This document shows positions 1 through 12,400 of a DNA stretch of 64,000 bases, in pieces. How positions within the stretch are numbered: position 1 is the first letter of the stretch; every line of letters begins with the position of its first letter. Made by a program: the position numbers and the translations under genes. The notes under the pieces were generated by a model. That model worked only from the letters and a program-made list of their open reading frames with translations. It ran no database searches and had not been told where the DNA came from. The stretch is from NCBI GenBank assembly GCA_029582155.1, contig CM055901.1:28098152-28162151 (forward strand), in the 5' to 3' direction. This DNA is from Panopea generosa (taxonomy: Eukaryota; Mollusca; Bivalvia; Adapedonta; Hiatellidae).

Positions 1-59
1 CTCATTCTCATGATATCATCAAATACACTTTTATTATTAAATTAAAAAATAAATTTAGA

Positions 60-240
60 GCATGTGGTTAAGTAATAGAGCATTGGATCCAGGATTAGGC
101 TGTCTCAGGTTTGATCCTCTGCCACGGTTATCTGTAGTGTCCTTGAGCCAGAGACTTTATCTGCATATGCTTAGTACTGGTTCTACTTAGCAAGATTTCC
201 AACATGATTTGTTTAAGTTGAAAAAATTTGTTTCACAACC
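60..240 (+). mobile_element. tRNA-derived SINE-like copy (family C)
   Basis: The stretch has a tRNA-like promoter part (B-box-like GGTTTGATCCTC near 110) followed by a shared core reading, in sense, TAGTGTCCTTGAG and CTTAGTACTGGTTCTAC. The same core appears in reverse complement at 44395-44575, 60765-60985 and 62800-62965. Three or more dispersed copies with a polymerase III-like head indicate a SINE family. The ends are approximate because no target duplication was resolved. Confidence 0.5.
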
Positions 241-560
241 AATGTACAAAATAAATAAGTGTAAAAACATTAAACGAATAATTGATGTCATGAAATGAAA
301 TGGTGATATCATGATATAATTGTGGATTTCATTTTAAAATATTTTATGATATAAATAAATAGTGTTTATTTCATGATATTAAAAAAAATATTTTTAAATT
401 ATATCAACACAATTAAGTAATGACATGAAATAGTATTGACATCACAAAATTACACCTTTTTCTTGATATCATTAAATTAATTTCTTGATTTTGAGAATCA
501 GATTCATTGATATCCAAAAAAAACTGATATGATATCAATTACTACATGTCTTAAACTACA
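241..560. repeat. AT-rich stretch rich in the palindrome TGATATCA
   Basis: Variants of ATGATATCAT and CATGATATT recur many times here, and one lies in the first 20 bases of the window. Spacing is irregular, so this is not a clean tandem array. It could be a decayed foldback element. No coding potential is visible. Confidence 0.3.
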
Positions 561-1285
561 GGGCATATTAAAAGTCCTATGCAAGGGCCAAAAATCCATA
601 TTAATTATAGGCTGTGCACGGTTAAGTTAGAATATTTCCATGAATTTTTAGCGAATTATCAGTAAAAAAATTAGCACACCCAGTCAATTTATATTTATTC
701 ACAACAACAGATCAGCGATGGTTAAAATGTCAAATGCTTGCTTTCTGAATAATAAACTCATCGTTTAAGACCATGCATTACTGAAGAGAAAGCGTGTTGT
801 TGTTGCTGATATGGGCACTGACCCTCGAACCTCGTATCGTTTCCATGGGCCAATATCACGAAGAGGCACACCCAGTTAATAAGGCACTCTTAATACTGAA
901 TCTACAGTAAAATGGCACCCAATAAATAATGCTTTATCCAATACATTATTAGGCTTAGTTTGAAAATAACAAATGTGTGTAATATTACTTACTTTACTGG
1001 TACATGTTGTTGATTTTTTTTCATTTTTCAAGCAGTTGTGTGTGTGGAATTTCATTATTGTGTTATTATAAATTTTATTTATAACTTATCTTATTTTGTT
1101 TGCCATAGTAAATGTGTAATATGACCACAAATGATTTTAATTGGTTAACAATTTATGTGCCATTTAATAAACCTGTACAATTATGCAAACCAACCTTTAC
1201 AGACTGAGATCTCAAAATCATTAACTTTACCCCGTTAACTTGCAAAATTAAAGGTTGTGGGATTAAGACATTTTACATCACACTA
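561..1285. other. No gene seen
   Basis: AT-rich DNA without a credible open frame or splice-bounded exon. A short phrase (GCACACCCAG) occurs twice, near 674 and 867. Nothing else is recognisable. Confidence 0.5.
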
Positions 1286-1287
1286 CT

Positions 1288-1700
1288 AAGGTTGTGGGTT
1301 CAATCTCCCCTCACACCACCAAGGTTATGGGTTCAATCTTACCTCACCACCAAGGTTGTGGGTTTAAATTTCCCTGGCACCACCAAGGTTGTGGGTTCAA
1401 TCTTACCTCCCACCACCAAGGTTGTGGATTCAATCTTACCTCACACCACCAAGGTTGTAGGTTCAATCTTACCTCACACCACCAAGGTTGTGGGTTCAAT
1501 CTTACCTCACACCACCAAGGTTGTGGGTTCAATCATACCTCTCACAACCAAGGTTGTGGGTTCAATCATACCTCGCACCACCAAAGTTGTGGGTTCAGTC
1601 TTCCCTCACACCACCAAGGTTGTGGGTTCAATCTTCCCTCGCACCACCAAGGTTAGGGTTCAATCTTCCCTCACACCACTAAGGTTGTGGGTTCAAGATC
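1288..1700. repeat. 33-bp minisatellite, about 12 units
   Basis: Units built on CACCAAGGTTGTGGGTTCAA followed by TCTTACCTCA repeat every 33 bases (AAGG at 1451, 1484 and 1517). Because 33 is a multiple of three, the array stays open in several frames on both strands and yields repetitive translations. Those are by-products of the array, not genes. Confidence 0.9.
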
Positions 1701-1844
1701 CTTTACCTCTTATATTGTGCACATGTCTCATTTTAAGGTGGTCATGGATCAGGTCTCATATTCACAAAACATTTCAACTTGAACATTAATCACTTGAACT
1801 CATTCATTTCATTTTTAACGACCAACAGCAATTCCCATTTAGCA

Positions 1845-2055
1845 CAGTGGATAGCCTATATGACTGTCAATTCCAAGGGTGGGGAGTTAGAATCTCTGCC
1901 TGACCACAGTTTCTTCAATGGTTGACCGGTTAATTGTTGAGATGGCTATTCTTGAGTACTCATTAAACTTTCAGGATCCAAGTTGTTAGGTTAACTGACT
2001 GTCTGCTTTCCCTTGGTGGCATAAAAATAGTTCTAAATATTCAAACAAACAATAA
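1845..2055 (+). mobile_element. tRNA-derived SINE copy (family A)
   Basis: The head has an A-box-like TAGCACAGTGGATAGC and a B-box-like GAGTTAGAATCTC. The body ends with GGTGGCATAAAAATAG. The same body is found at 2150-2440 in the same orientation and at 51370-51640, 55315-55600 and 62505-62785 in the opposite orientation. This copy is shorter and diverged. Confidence 0.6.
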
Positions 2056-2149
2056 TTAACATCATTGATTGTCAAGCTTTAATATCACATTGTATTATAG
2101 AAACGCCAAAGCTTTGTCTTTTTAACACCTTAAATGCAAATGTATCCGT

Positions 2150-2440
2150 AGGTTTTTAATGAACCGGGCCTGACTATCAATCCATGAGTCGTGAGTTTGA
2201 GTCCTAATTCAGCAACAGTCTCTGTGATGATTGATATATGACATTGTGTCTCATTATCATTTTCCTCTCACCTCTGTTTTTCAAGTGGGAAAGTAATCAG
2301 TTACTTGCGGAGATGGGGTGTGCTCAAATACTGGTAAACCTTTCAGGATCCCAGGAAAGAGAGGCTAGGTTAACTGATCATCTGTAAGCCCTCGATGGCA
2401 TAAAAATGACACTCAATATTCAATCAATCAGTCAACTGAA
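2150..2440 (+). mobile_element. tRNA-derived SINE copy (family A)
   Basis: A B-box-like GAGTTTGAGTCCTAA is followed by a body with CCTCGATGGCATAAAAATG and a tail of CAATCAATC repeats. This closely mirrors, in reverse complement, the copies near 55.4 kb and 62.6 kb. Two family A copies therefore lie side by side here. Confidence 0.65.
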
Positions 2441-3765
2441 GTTTCATCTTGACTGAATACTCACAATCAGACATTTTGTGAACTTGGAACTATTCCCTAA
2501 CCAGCAGTATGATTTATTATAAAATAAATTTTAATTGTAGTAACCTCAGTATAATTTTGCCCTGATAGTATTTAAAAATATGGTGCTGGGACTGGTTGAC
2601 GTTGTGTCAGTATGATATGACTGGATGATGGGGTATTATACCACTGTGTGGGCATGTAATGTTTCAATAGTTACAGCACTGTTACACTGTAGCATTCTCA
2701 CTTAGTCATTCCCATTAGGGCAATAAAATACCAAGTGTATATGAAATAAGAAGACTTGGTACATTTTTAAACCAATGGGGCGAATTACCGTCTTTAGATA
2801 TTAACTGAAACAATGTTGAAATAGATGCTGAAAACTGTGCAATACCACGTACAAGTGGTTAGTTCCATGGTGACCGATGAATCAAATTTCATAAACCTTT
2901 CGTCAGTCAGATATCACATGCTCCATATAAACTTCAACCATTTTCTTGCACACGTTAATGTGTGTCTAAGGTTTGTATTGTATTTATTGTTATATCTGAC
3001 TTCGACGGGTGAACCCAATGGGACTAGACAAAACAGTTTGAGTACTTTTCAACCATACATGTACATGCATATACATTGAAATAGGAATTCATCTGGGACC
3101 AGATAAGTAGTTTGCGCTACATGTAGTGTTGCAGCCTATGGACAAAGGTTACAGGGGTAAGGTCAAAGATTAAATTACAATATAACTGTACAACAACAAA
3201 ACTGTATTGTATTGTTCATTAACAACATTATTTTTTATATTATTTATTTTCAATCAGAAGCAGCAGATATTTTATTGCCATATTTATAGGTAGAGTTTGT
3301 GGAATTGGTCAAATAAATGTATGTTGCACATGTCTATGTTCATGTTTTTTTTTCCTTTTTATCCAAATTTTATTATTTTTGATCTTTAGGAGGTGTTCAC
3401 AGAAAATGCATATAAATGCATATAAAATGGAATATATGTAACTATGAAGTATATGTACAGTCAAACATGTGATAGCGGTCACCTCTATTAAGCAGCCATT
3501 TTCTATGCTTTCAGAGTGAATTAACCTGTATTAAGCAACAACCTGTATCAAAAGACCATTTTTTGCTCCTTCCCTTGGTTGACTGCTTAAGACAGGTTTT
3601 ACTGTATATCAAGAACCACATAGGTTTTCATTGTTTTTAAAGCTGGTGTTGTTTGTGATACTCTCGAATATCTTAAACCCAATTCATTTTTTTTACTCTT
3701 GATCGTGTTGCTCCTGACAGATTAATAAAACATTGAAGTCTAGTAATTTAAAAAGGCTACAACTC
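2441..3765. other. No gene seen
   Basis: Unique-looking AT-rich DNA. One 84-codon open frame (2825-3079) has no recognisable family, no codon-usage signal and no flanking splice sites, so it is not called. Confidence 0.5.
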
Positions 3766-3767
3766 TT

Positions 3768-4800
3768 GTAGTAAGTTTTATTCCAGACAAGTTACAACCC
3801 TTGTAGTTTGTGTTACTCCAGTTAATCTTAATGTTTGTGTGTTACTCAAGACAAACTAAGCCCCATGTAGTTTGTGTTGCTCCAGTTAAGCTAAACGCCT
3901 TGTAATAAGTATTGCTCCTGTTAAGCTAAACACCTTTTAGTTTGTGTTACTCCAGTTAAGCTAAACACCATGTAGTTTGTGTTACTCAAGTTAAGCTAAA
4001 CATCTTGTAGTTTGTGTTACTCCAGTTAAGATAGACACATTGTAGTTTGTGTTACTCTGACTAAGCTAAAGACCTTGTAGTTTGTGTTACTCCAGTTAAC
4101 TAAACACCTTGTAGTTTGTGTTACTCTTAATGTTTGTGTGTTACTCCAGACAAACTAAGCCCCATGTAGTTTGTGTTTCTCCAGATAGATTCAAGATTTT
4201 TAGTTTGAATTACTCCAGATGTGCTAAACTTATTATAGTTTATTCCTCCTAAAAATCTAAACCCCTTGTAGTTTGTTATTTCAGACAAGCTAAATCTTTG
4301 TATTTTTTATTTCTCCAGACAAACTAAGCCCCATGTAGTTTGTGTCACTCCAGTTTTCAGCTAAACACCTAGAAGTTTGTGTTACTCCAGTTAAGCCAAA
4401 CACCTTGTAGTTTGTGATACTCCAGTTAAGCTAAACACCTTGTAGTTTGTGTTTCTCCAGTTAAGCAAAAGACCATGTAGTTTGTGTTACTCCACTTAAC
4501 TAAACACCTTGTAGTTTGTGTTACTCTTAATGTCTGTGTGTTACTCCAGACAAACCAAGTCCCATGTAGTTTGTGTTGCTCCAGATAGATTCAAGCATTT
4601 TAGTTTGTGTTACTCCAGACAAGCTTTAACCCTGGTAGTTTATTCTACTCCAATCTGGCTAAAAACTTAGTAATGTTATTCCAGACAGACTCAAATCATT
4701 GTAGTTTGTGCTTCTATGCTACTCCAGACAAACTAAATAAAATTCACCTGTAGTTTGTGCTGCTCCGTAAAATTTGTTTTTGTTACTCCAGACTGGCTAA
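3768..4800. repeat. 35-bp degenerate minisatellite
   Basis: Units contain CTTGTAGTTTGTGTTACTCC and then AGTTAAGCTAAACAC. Well-preserved neighbours start at 3933 and 3968, giving a period of 35. The array runs for about 1 kb with indels and higher-order variants, such as CAGACAAACTAAGCCCCATG inserted at intervals. No coding content. Confidence 0.85.
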
Positions 4801-5197
4801 ACTAAGTTGAATGTTTGTTTGAGATTTTGCCAAAGCAATCCCAAAATACACCAGAGCTCACCAAATGCATTCCTAAAACAATATTGTGGTGGAGCATCCT
4901 GCCATACTCCTTTAGGGATTTAGGCCTGTACATCAGGGTCATGTTTCACCAACAGTTGTAGCATAAAATTTGAAGTTATGGAGAGAAAAAAAAGGAAATT
5001 CATTGAGTGTTATAGCTAACATCATTTAACGAAGTTTCGTAAACCTTGTAGATAAAATTCTTTTTAAACTTTGCAAAAATACTGCACAATGATGCATTCC
5101 TAGGTGCCACATTTTGTTTGTAAGAAAAATCTTGCATATGATTTATGTATGAATGTTAGTGAAATCAGCCCCAGTTTTATGTCGGCTTCACCATTGA
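4801..5197. other. Spacer, possible 3' flank of the exon at 5198-5584
   Basis: AT-rich DNA with no open frame of interest. If the minus-strand exon that begins at 5584 is real, its untranslated 3' end would lie here. Confidence 0.35.
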
Positions 5198-5584
5198 TTA
5201 TGGATACTGAACAGGAATGCGAGAATCAAAGTCTGTACTAGACGTGTCACCAAATATATTGTTGAAGTCTACTGTTACTTGATGATCAGGATATTCATCG
5301 TGTTCATCTCTACTCTGGAAACCACATATTCCATCACCTTCATCAAGGTCACATATCTCGATATCTCTTCTGTCATTTCCAAAGTTACTCTGATTTTGTG
5401 TATGGTTACGACTACAAACATCAATATTTCTTGCACCGGAAACATATCCCCGCCGGTGACGTCCAGGTAAATGACAGCGTGGCAATTTAAGCACATCTTC
5501 TACAGATTTTCGGGCAGACCAGGATGATGCAAATTTGACAAATCTGTGAATCTTTCTTGTTTGGCGATTGAAATGATCCAGTTT
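5198..5584 (-). CDS. Orphan terminal exon, 128 codons, possible alternative 3' end of the PLPPR-like gene
   Basis: On the minus strand a pyrimidine-rich tract ending TTTTCAG (5590-5585) is followed by a frame that stays open for 128 codons and stops at 5198. The product begins KLDHFNRQTRK and includes SARKSVEDVLKLPRC, then an acidic, Asp- and Asn-rich tail ending DFDSRIPVQYP. It is too long to be likely by chance in DNA this AT-rich, and its composition is protein-like: charged, with few Leu/Phe/Lys runs. I do not recognise a domain. The acceptor needs a donor in phase 0. Exons 6 and 7 of the PLPPR-like gene, on the same strand upstream, both end in phase 0, so it could replace exon 8 as a long cytosolic tail. 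Alternatively it is the last exon of a separate gene whose other exons I could not find. Confidence 0.45.
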   Translation of the reverse strand, partial: KLDHFNRQTRKIHRFVKFASSWSARKSVEDVLKLPRCHLPGRHRRGYVSGARNIDVCSRNHTQNQSNFGNDRRDIEICDLDEGDGICGFQSRDEHDEYPDHQVTVDFNNIFGDTSSTDFDSRIPVQYP

Positions 5585-5654
5585 CTGAAAAGTTTTTTTT
5601 TAGAAATAAGATATTGCTTCCCAAGATAAGATTTTTGTTTCTTTTTCTTCTTTT

Positions 5655-5790
5655 GAATGGGGGTATTTAACACCATTTTCAACACATTACAGGGTATACA
5701 TGGCATTTCCAGTTTTATTGGCGGCGGAAGGCCTGAGTTATTAATCTGAATAGATCCACGATCCTTTCACAAGTAACTGGCAAACCTTTC
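5655..5790 (-). mobile_element. Partial tRNA-derived SINE (family B), reverse orientation
   Basis: Contains the family B tail in reverse complement: AACACATTACAGGGTATACA, then CCAGTTTTATTGGCGG and CAAGTAACTGGCAAACC. The full sense version is at 53462-53675. The tRNA-like head is missing here. Confidence 0.55.
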
Positions 5791-7638
5791 GGTTTCTAAA
5801 AAATTAACCCATAGCTGAACTTTGTTTTCATTTCGTCATGTTAAAAGTGGCATTAGAAAATAGTAAAATAAAGTATTCAGGCTTTGGTTCTATCGTTAGG
5901 GGCATACATTTCAGCCAAGGTTTTTTTGGGATTTTGTGAACACCACTTACGGAGCCAAAGAAATAATTATGTATCATCAGTGATTGATAAAAATACTTCT
6001 TATTTTAAAATTGATTGAATACTTTATAAATATCACAAAATTATCATTTTAGTGGGCAAACAATGCAAAGGTTTGATGTACAAGACTTTTTGAAATAAAA
6101 TCATAAAATACCATCATGTTAAACTTTATTAAGAGTGCTCTAATATACGAGTATATGTCAAATGCGGATTTAAAAAGCTGAAAGTTTAATCGTAACATTG
6201 TAGTAATTACAAAAAAGCTTAATGTTTGACAACACTAAATTTTGCATTGATTTTGCCCATTCACACTTTTATTTTACTAGACTGATTTTCAAAACTAAAA
6301 CCTGATACCTGTTGTATATAATTATATGCCACTTTAGTTGTTTTTGTAAAAGACACAAAACTAGTGCCCCGAAACAAAAGTTTATCACTTATAAAATTGT
6401 ACCAACTAAATGATTTTACAAATAATGTTTACACATATTTTAATTAATATAGTTATGATAAAAGTACAAAAATAACATATTTTCACAGTTTAATGGTTAA
6501 TTAATTTATTTATTGATTAATTAATTAATTAATTAATTAATTAAAGCACTTTATTCATATCATAAACAATAAGATTACAACTGTTGATAACAATGAATTG
6601 AAACTACAACCAATATATTTTTTATACTGAATTAAAATATTTTTTGGCAGTGAATAATTACCTTTTTAATTACAATTTTTTGTTATTAAACACCACATAC
6701 AAGTTGTTATTCCTCTATAATATAAATGTGGTATTTTGTAGTAATTCAAGGTTCTCTACAATATGGTATTTGGGCACTGGGATACAAACACATATACTCA
6801 GGTCTTTCCAAAAACATTTTCAATTGCTGAGATAAAGCTCTCATTGAACAGAACTATACCATGCATTCACTATACATGTATACCGGGTAAGTTAAACTCT
6901 GTATTGCTGAGTAAATGTCATCAGACTAACATGTGTTATTTCATGCATCAAAATGAGACCAGATATACAAATAAATTTAAAAGATGTGAAAGAAAATAGC
7001 CCCTTTGCAAGTAATCAATTGACATGTGGAGAAGCCTGCAAAACTGTTGTATACAACATACAAAACAGAGCCTTTGGCACAAATATAGATCTTACATACT
7101 AAACTCCCCAACAGTCATAATCAAGTTGGTGCTGTTCACTACTCAGTCTTTACAATTTTATATAGTACTTTGAACAATTAATGTGATTATCCATATTCAT
7201 TTAAAGAGTTAATTTAATATCCATTATAATAATAAAACAGGTAGGCTTTCAGTAAATAGAAAAGCACATTTTACAAGTTTCATATATCTATGTATTATTT
7301 ATAGCTAGGAACAAGATCGCAGCATTATAGGCCAAGCCATTGTAGCTTTGTTCTGAATCCTTTTCATTGGTTACTATTGGCTACCATGATTATCAAATAT
7401 ATATTTTACACATATGCCATGTTTCAATACACAACAATGACATATATAAAAGAATGTTTTGAATTAACACTAAAAAACAATAGTTGTGATTATAATATCT
7501 CCCCGCATGCATGATTTCTCTCCACATGCATTATAATGCATGTCTTCATTATGTTTGCATACTGTTTACTGTCTATGTAAACATCCGTCTGCTCTCTGGA
7601 GAACTGCAGAAATACTTTATCTCAACATCATTCCGAAT
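5791..7638. other. 3' flank of the PLPPR-like gene, no further exon seen
   Basis: AT-rich. It includes a (TTAA)n run at 6515-6544 and a minus-strand AATAAA (plus-strand TTTATT at 6550-6555) that could serve as a distant polyadenylation signal for the gene ending at 7639. Short open frames at 6644-6835 and 6763-6999 are low-complexity and not credible. Confidence 0.4.
6515..6544. repeat. (TTAA)n microsatellite
   Basis: About seven uninterrupted ATTA/TTAA units follow a TTTATTTATTGA lead-in. Confidence 0.85.
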
Positions 7639-9415
7639 CTACAGATGTTGTAATGGATGCTCGTCCGGGTGTGGTGTGGGTCTCTCTCGGTACTTATTGT
7701 CCGGGTGATCAGCATCATACTGGTTCATGGGTGGGCTCTGTGGTCGTATTCCGTCAAATTTGTGGTACGGGGACGGACGTGTGTGTGCTCGTGGAATGTG
7801 AAAAGGGAAAGGAAACAGGCGTAGCTTGCCCTGGTGAAAACAGATGAACAACATGGAATATGGAAGTGAAAAAGTGGTTTTGAATAAACAAGTGTTCACT
7901 TATTAAAAAATAAAATAATTTTTGGTGATGATTAAAGTGAAATATATGAAATAAAAATTATGTGTGTCAAAAAAATATAAAATGGACACAGAAAATAACA
8001 AACAAATGTTGATGTGAAAGTATTTAAGTGCTGTCTATTTTTAGAATAGGAATTTTGTTTCAAGTTTTGTGCTCCAATTTAAATATCAATTATGTCACGT
8101 TTTCGTGGATTTGACATAGCAAACCATTTGGATCCTTTTTCTTAATGATAATGAAATACTTTTTATCTATTTTAAAAAAAAATATTTTCAAGACACTTAT
8201 AGCATTTTTTCTAATATACTCCCTTTAATGTGTGATAAAAGTTTTATTTATTTTACATTGATTACATAATAAGCTTGTAGCTATTAGAAATCACTCTGAA
8301 TTGTAATAAATTTGTTATTTCAGTATTGTATGCATTGTTGGAAGTTTAACAAAAAGTAAATTAGCAGGTTTTTCTATGGGGAGGGCTGGAGGATTTTATT
8401 TTTTATGTTTATTTTTAAAATTGTTGATGTATTTTTAATAAAAAAAAAATTATGAAAATAAAAAGGGTTGGGGCGGCATGAAAATTAGCGGGGCAGGCAG
8501 AATGAGAATCTACCAATTATTATTTTATGGCTTTAGTTACATTGACTGAAAACTGGTGCCAAGAATCTTCACGGGACTTCTAATGTGGCCAAAATATGTA
8601 TTGCACATCCATAAATGTGTACAGTATATAGTCCCCTTAATAAAATCACCCCAAGATATCAGCCTGCCATATATTGTGCCCCCAAAAGATATTGGACTTA
8701 CATATCCATATATATATTGTGCCCCCTTAGCAATCTGGAATCCGTGACCCCAGATAATGATATTTTTTTATATAAACTGTAAATTTTAGTGCTGTGCGGT
8801 TTTTGAGTTGAATATAGATATCTTTTGATCACAAAATTCAGCTAATATTCTTTATGATAGTTTGTGCTATATGATTTAAGTCTTAATCAAAATATGTTTG
8901 TTATCAACTTTAATAACAAATAAAAACTTTTTTTTTAGGCATATTCTTAAAACAAATAATATTTTTTTGAAAGAATGAACACATGATCAAGTGAATAAAA
9001 AGTGCTGTGCGTCATGCAAAATTGTGAGTACATATGTTGAAAGTAAACCAGAACAAATCTATATAAACAAAAACAAATACCAAAAACATAGTTAGAAAGT
9101 AATATTTAGAACATGCATAAAACATCCTTACATCTTTTGTGATTTCATTGAGGAGTTGATGGTCCACCAAGAAGCCGTGTAGCAGACGAATCATCTTCCT
9201 CTCCGATACATACTCTCTGAAGTTGTACAAAACGAATGCTCCCTGCAAAATAATATCACAGATTAACATTCAGTAAGAACTTTTAAATAACTGTTTTATT
9301 TTATTTCTTCCATTTTCCTCTTTTTCTCATTATTTCTTATTCGTTGTTGTTTCCAGCTCTTTTTTTTTCTTTTTTTTATTTCTTTCTTTCTCTTTTCTTC
9401 TTTCTTCTTCTTTCT

Positions 9416-9447
<32 letters not shown>

Positions 9448-12400
9448 TTCTTCTTCTTCTTCTTCTTCTTCTTCTTCTCATACTATTATTACTTCTGCTG
9501 AACAGAAAGCTGCACAGTATTTGTACATAATAGATTTGTGTGGATATATGGCTTTGCCAATGTCACCTCTGATTTCCAATTTGAACCATTTTTTTTCGAT
9601 AAAGAGTGAAAAACTCACTAGGTAGATTGCCATGCCAATGCCCATAATCCAACCGACCACAATATCAGTCCAGAAGTTATGGTTGAGGCCCAGCTCTGAC
9701 AAACCGCACAGTAAGGCCAACATTGTGAATGCCAATGATAGGAAGGGACGCAGCACTCGCACTGATCTAGTACGCAGAGCACCATGAATGTAAATCTGAA
9801 ATCAGTATAAGTGCATTTATGCATGAATAATCATATCACATATAAGTTTACTAACATATAACAATGTTCATTATTAACTGCTGCTGAAATTTATATAAAA
9901 ATCATATAAAGATGTTTAAATTTTGTGAGTATAATATTACTGAAAAGGGAGCATAACTTAATTATAATACGTGTATATAGAAAGGGTAGTCTTGACCGTC
10001 TTCAATGCTTGTTATTCTATAAGACAAACACATCGAGGTTGATCAAGGCTACAAAAAGGGTCATTACTCGTTATAAAACATTTCCATTTGTCAGAATGAT
10101 ACACCCAACATAGTAACTAGATGTATATAGACATACATAACTAACAATATTAAATCTTTCTTTGTCCCAAATAGTTAATTATGGTTAAACATGTGCTGTC
10201 AAAGATTTAATAGGAACTATAATCCATCATATACTTACAGATAGATAAATAGCTGCATATGCCGTCATCGCTGACCGAAGGGATGGAAAAGAACCCCTAG
10301 ATATAAATAAAATGTATTTTAATGAACAGAACAGAACAGATTTTTATTCACTTTTCTTTTTTTTATGCAGTTTCTCATCAAATATAAATACAATTTACAT
10401 ACATTTACAAGAATATTGTGATAGCTGTTTCAATCAACATAATCTTTTAAACGTAATGAATAGAGTATAGGCTGCTCATGGCAGAGGTTGCGGGTTTGAT
10501 CCCCAGCTTAACCCGATGCCTTTCATAAAATAACACTCAGTACTGGTTCTACTCAGGAGGCAGATTTGAGGGTGGTTCATATAAGCTCTGAGATTTCATC
10601 GCAATCGAGCTAAAATAAAATAATTTAAACTAACATAATCTTTGCAATGTTGTTTTATATTACAGTTTCATTTCCTATTTGAATTCTTACGAATTCATAC
10701 CTAAATAAATATTCACTTGTATCAATGAACCCATATCACAATATAGGCCACTGCTCCTATGTTTCTTTATATATTATATGAGTTAAAAATTATGTAATTT
10801 ATAAAAAATGAATAAATTGTATGATGACCCTACAAAAATGTTAAAATGACTATTAAATTTATTTTTTTTTTAAATGTCTACAGTTTGTTTGTTTATTATT
10901 TAAGATAATGAGGACAATACCATTGTAGTAAAACACAAAAATAAAAAAAAAAGACTACAAGAAAAGCCAGATAATGCAAAACATGAAACAATAACTTGAA
11001 ATGATTCCCAAAGTAAAAATATTCAATGAAAAGACTAGATAAAATTATTTTTCTCAGTATATATGTAACCAAGGACTTATATAGCTATATATAAGTCCTT
11101 GATGTAACAAGTCTAGTATAAATTAATTTTTTATAAACATGTTCTAAATATGCCGTGAGTCTAGCATGTTTACATTAAAGTTTGATTCTTACGTTTGAAT
11201 GATGGACGAGTTACTTTCTTTAAGAAAAAAGCAGAAAACACGACATTAATTGAAGCACATTATATACATACCTAGCGTGTCGTAGTTCAATTTCATCCTT
11301 GTTTAAACAAAGTTCATCACCCCCAACATTGCCATTAATACTACACAGCGTGCTGTTAATCTTACAAACCTCCAGGAAGTTTGGCCGAAGACGGCCAGTG
11401 ATTAATTTGATGACGTCAACAAATACCATTAAAGTGACCAAACCAAAAACGAACACTCCTGTTGAAGAGAAATATAAATAAACATTGTATTTACGACACA
11501 TGTAATATTCTATTTATTGTACATAAAAGCATATAATGACTATGCTATCATATCATTTAAACCATTTAATCCAAAGAATAATTGGTACTGGCGGTTTCAA
11601 AACAAATGATAGGTCCGGCAACCCCGACCCCCTCACTCATCTACACAGACACACCAGTGAGATTACTAAAATATCGCTAAATGACCGTATTGCCGACCAA
11701 GAACTGGAATGTTGCACAAATTCACCATTTAATATTGGTTAATTCCACCAAATTCCCTGTATGATTAACAAGTTCATACACTTGTACTAAGTCAGTCAGT
11801 CAGTCAGTCAGTCAGTCAGTCAGTCAGTCAGTCAGTCAGTCAGTCAGTCAGTCAGTCAGTCAGTCAGTCAGTCAGTCAGTCAGTCAGTCAGTCAGTCAGT
11901 CAGTCAGTCAGTCAGTCAGTCAGTCAGTCAGTCAGTCAGTCAGTCAGTCAGTCAGTCAGTCAGTCAGTCAGTCAGTCAGTCAGTCAGTCAGTCAGTCAGT
12001 CAGTCAGTCAGTCAGTCAGTCAAAAAAAACAAGCACCCGGCCTATTGGACCTATAAGTCACCTAAACTATTAGGTATAAACTGTACTATGTTGCTGTTCC
12101 CTTAAACGGGTTCTCTTCTGTATGATTTTTCAAGTGTTGTGATATGTTTGTGCACATTTAACACTGTATAAAAACTAACAATTGTTTTAATGAAAATATA
12201 AATGAAACTTACCTATAAACCTGAACAGCCGTCGGAAGACTTGTGGGATTTTACAGGATTTACAACAAACGTGGAGTGACTTCTGATTGTCTTCGGTGAA
12301 TGCCCAAACTGCAACTTCACCGATCAACATCTACGATACAAACATTAGGCATTAATCTTGGTAGTTCATAATTCGTCTGTATATCACGCTGGTTATCAGG

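Noticed and set aside
1292-1789. 165-codon plus frame with repeating TTKVVGSI
   Set aside because: It is the translation of the 33-bp minisatellite. Two other frames across the same bases are equally open.
5275-5496. 73-codon minus frame starting MCLNCHAVIYLDV
   Set aside because: Shadow of the better-supported 129-codon frame that follows the acceptor at 5585.
7830-7899. Extending exon 8 of the PLPPR-like gene upstream to an ATG at 7899
   Set aside because: The sequence before 7830 is a pyrimidine-rich acceptor (TTTTCACCAG), and phase 0 joining to exon 7 explains the frame.
9344-9625. Poly-Ser frame and opposite poly-Arg frame
   Set aside because: Produced by the (CTT)n microsatellite inside PLPPR-like intron 6.
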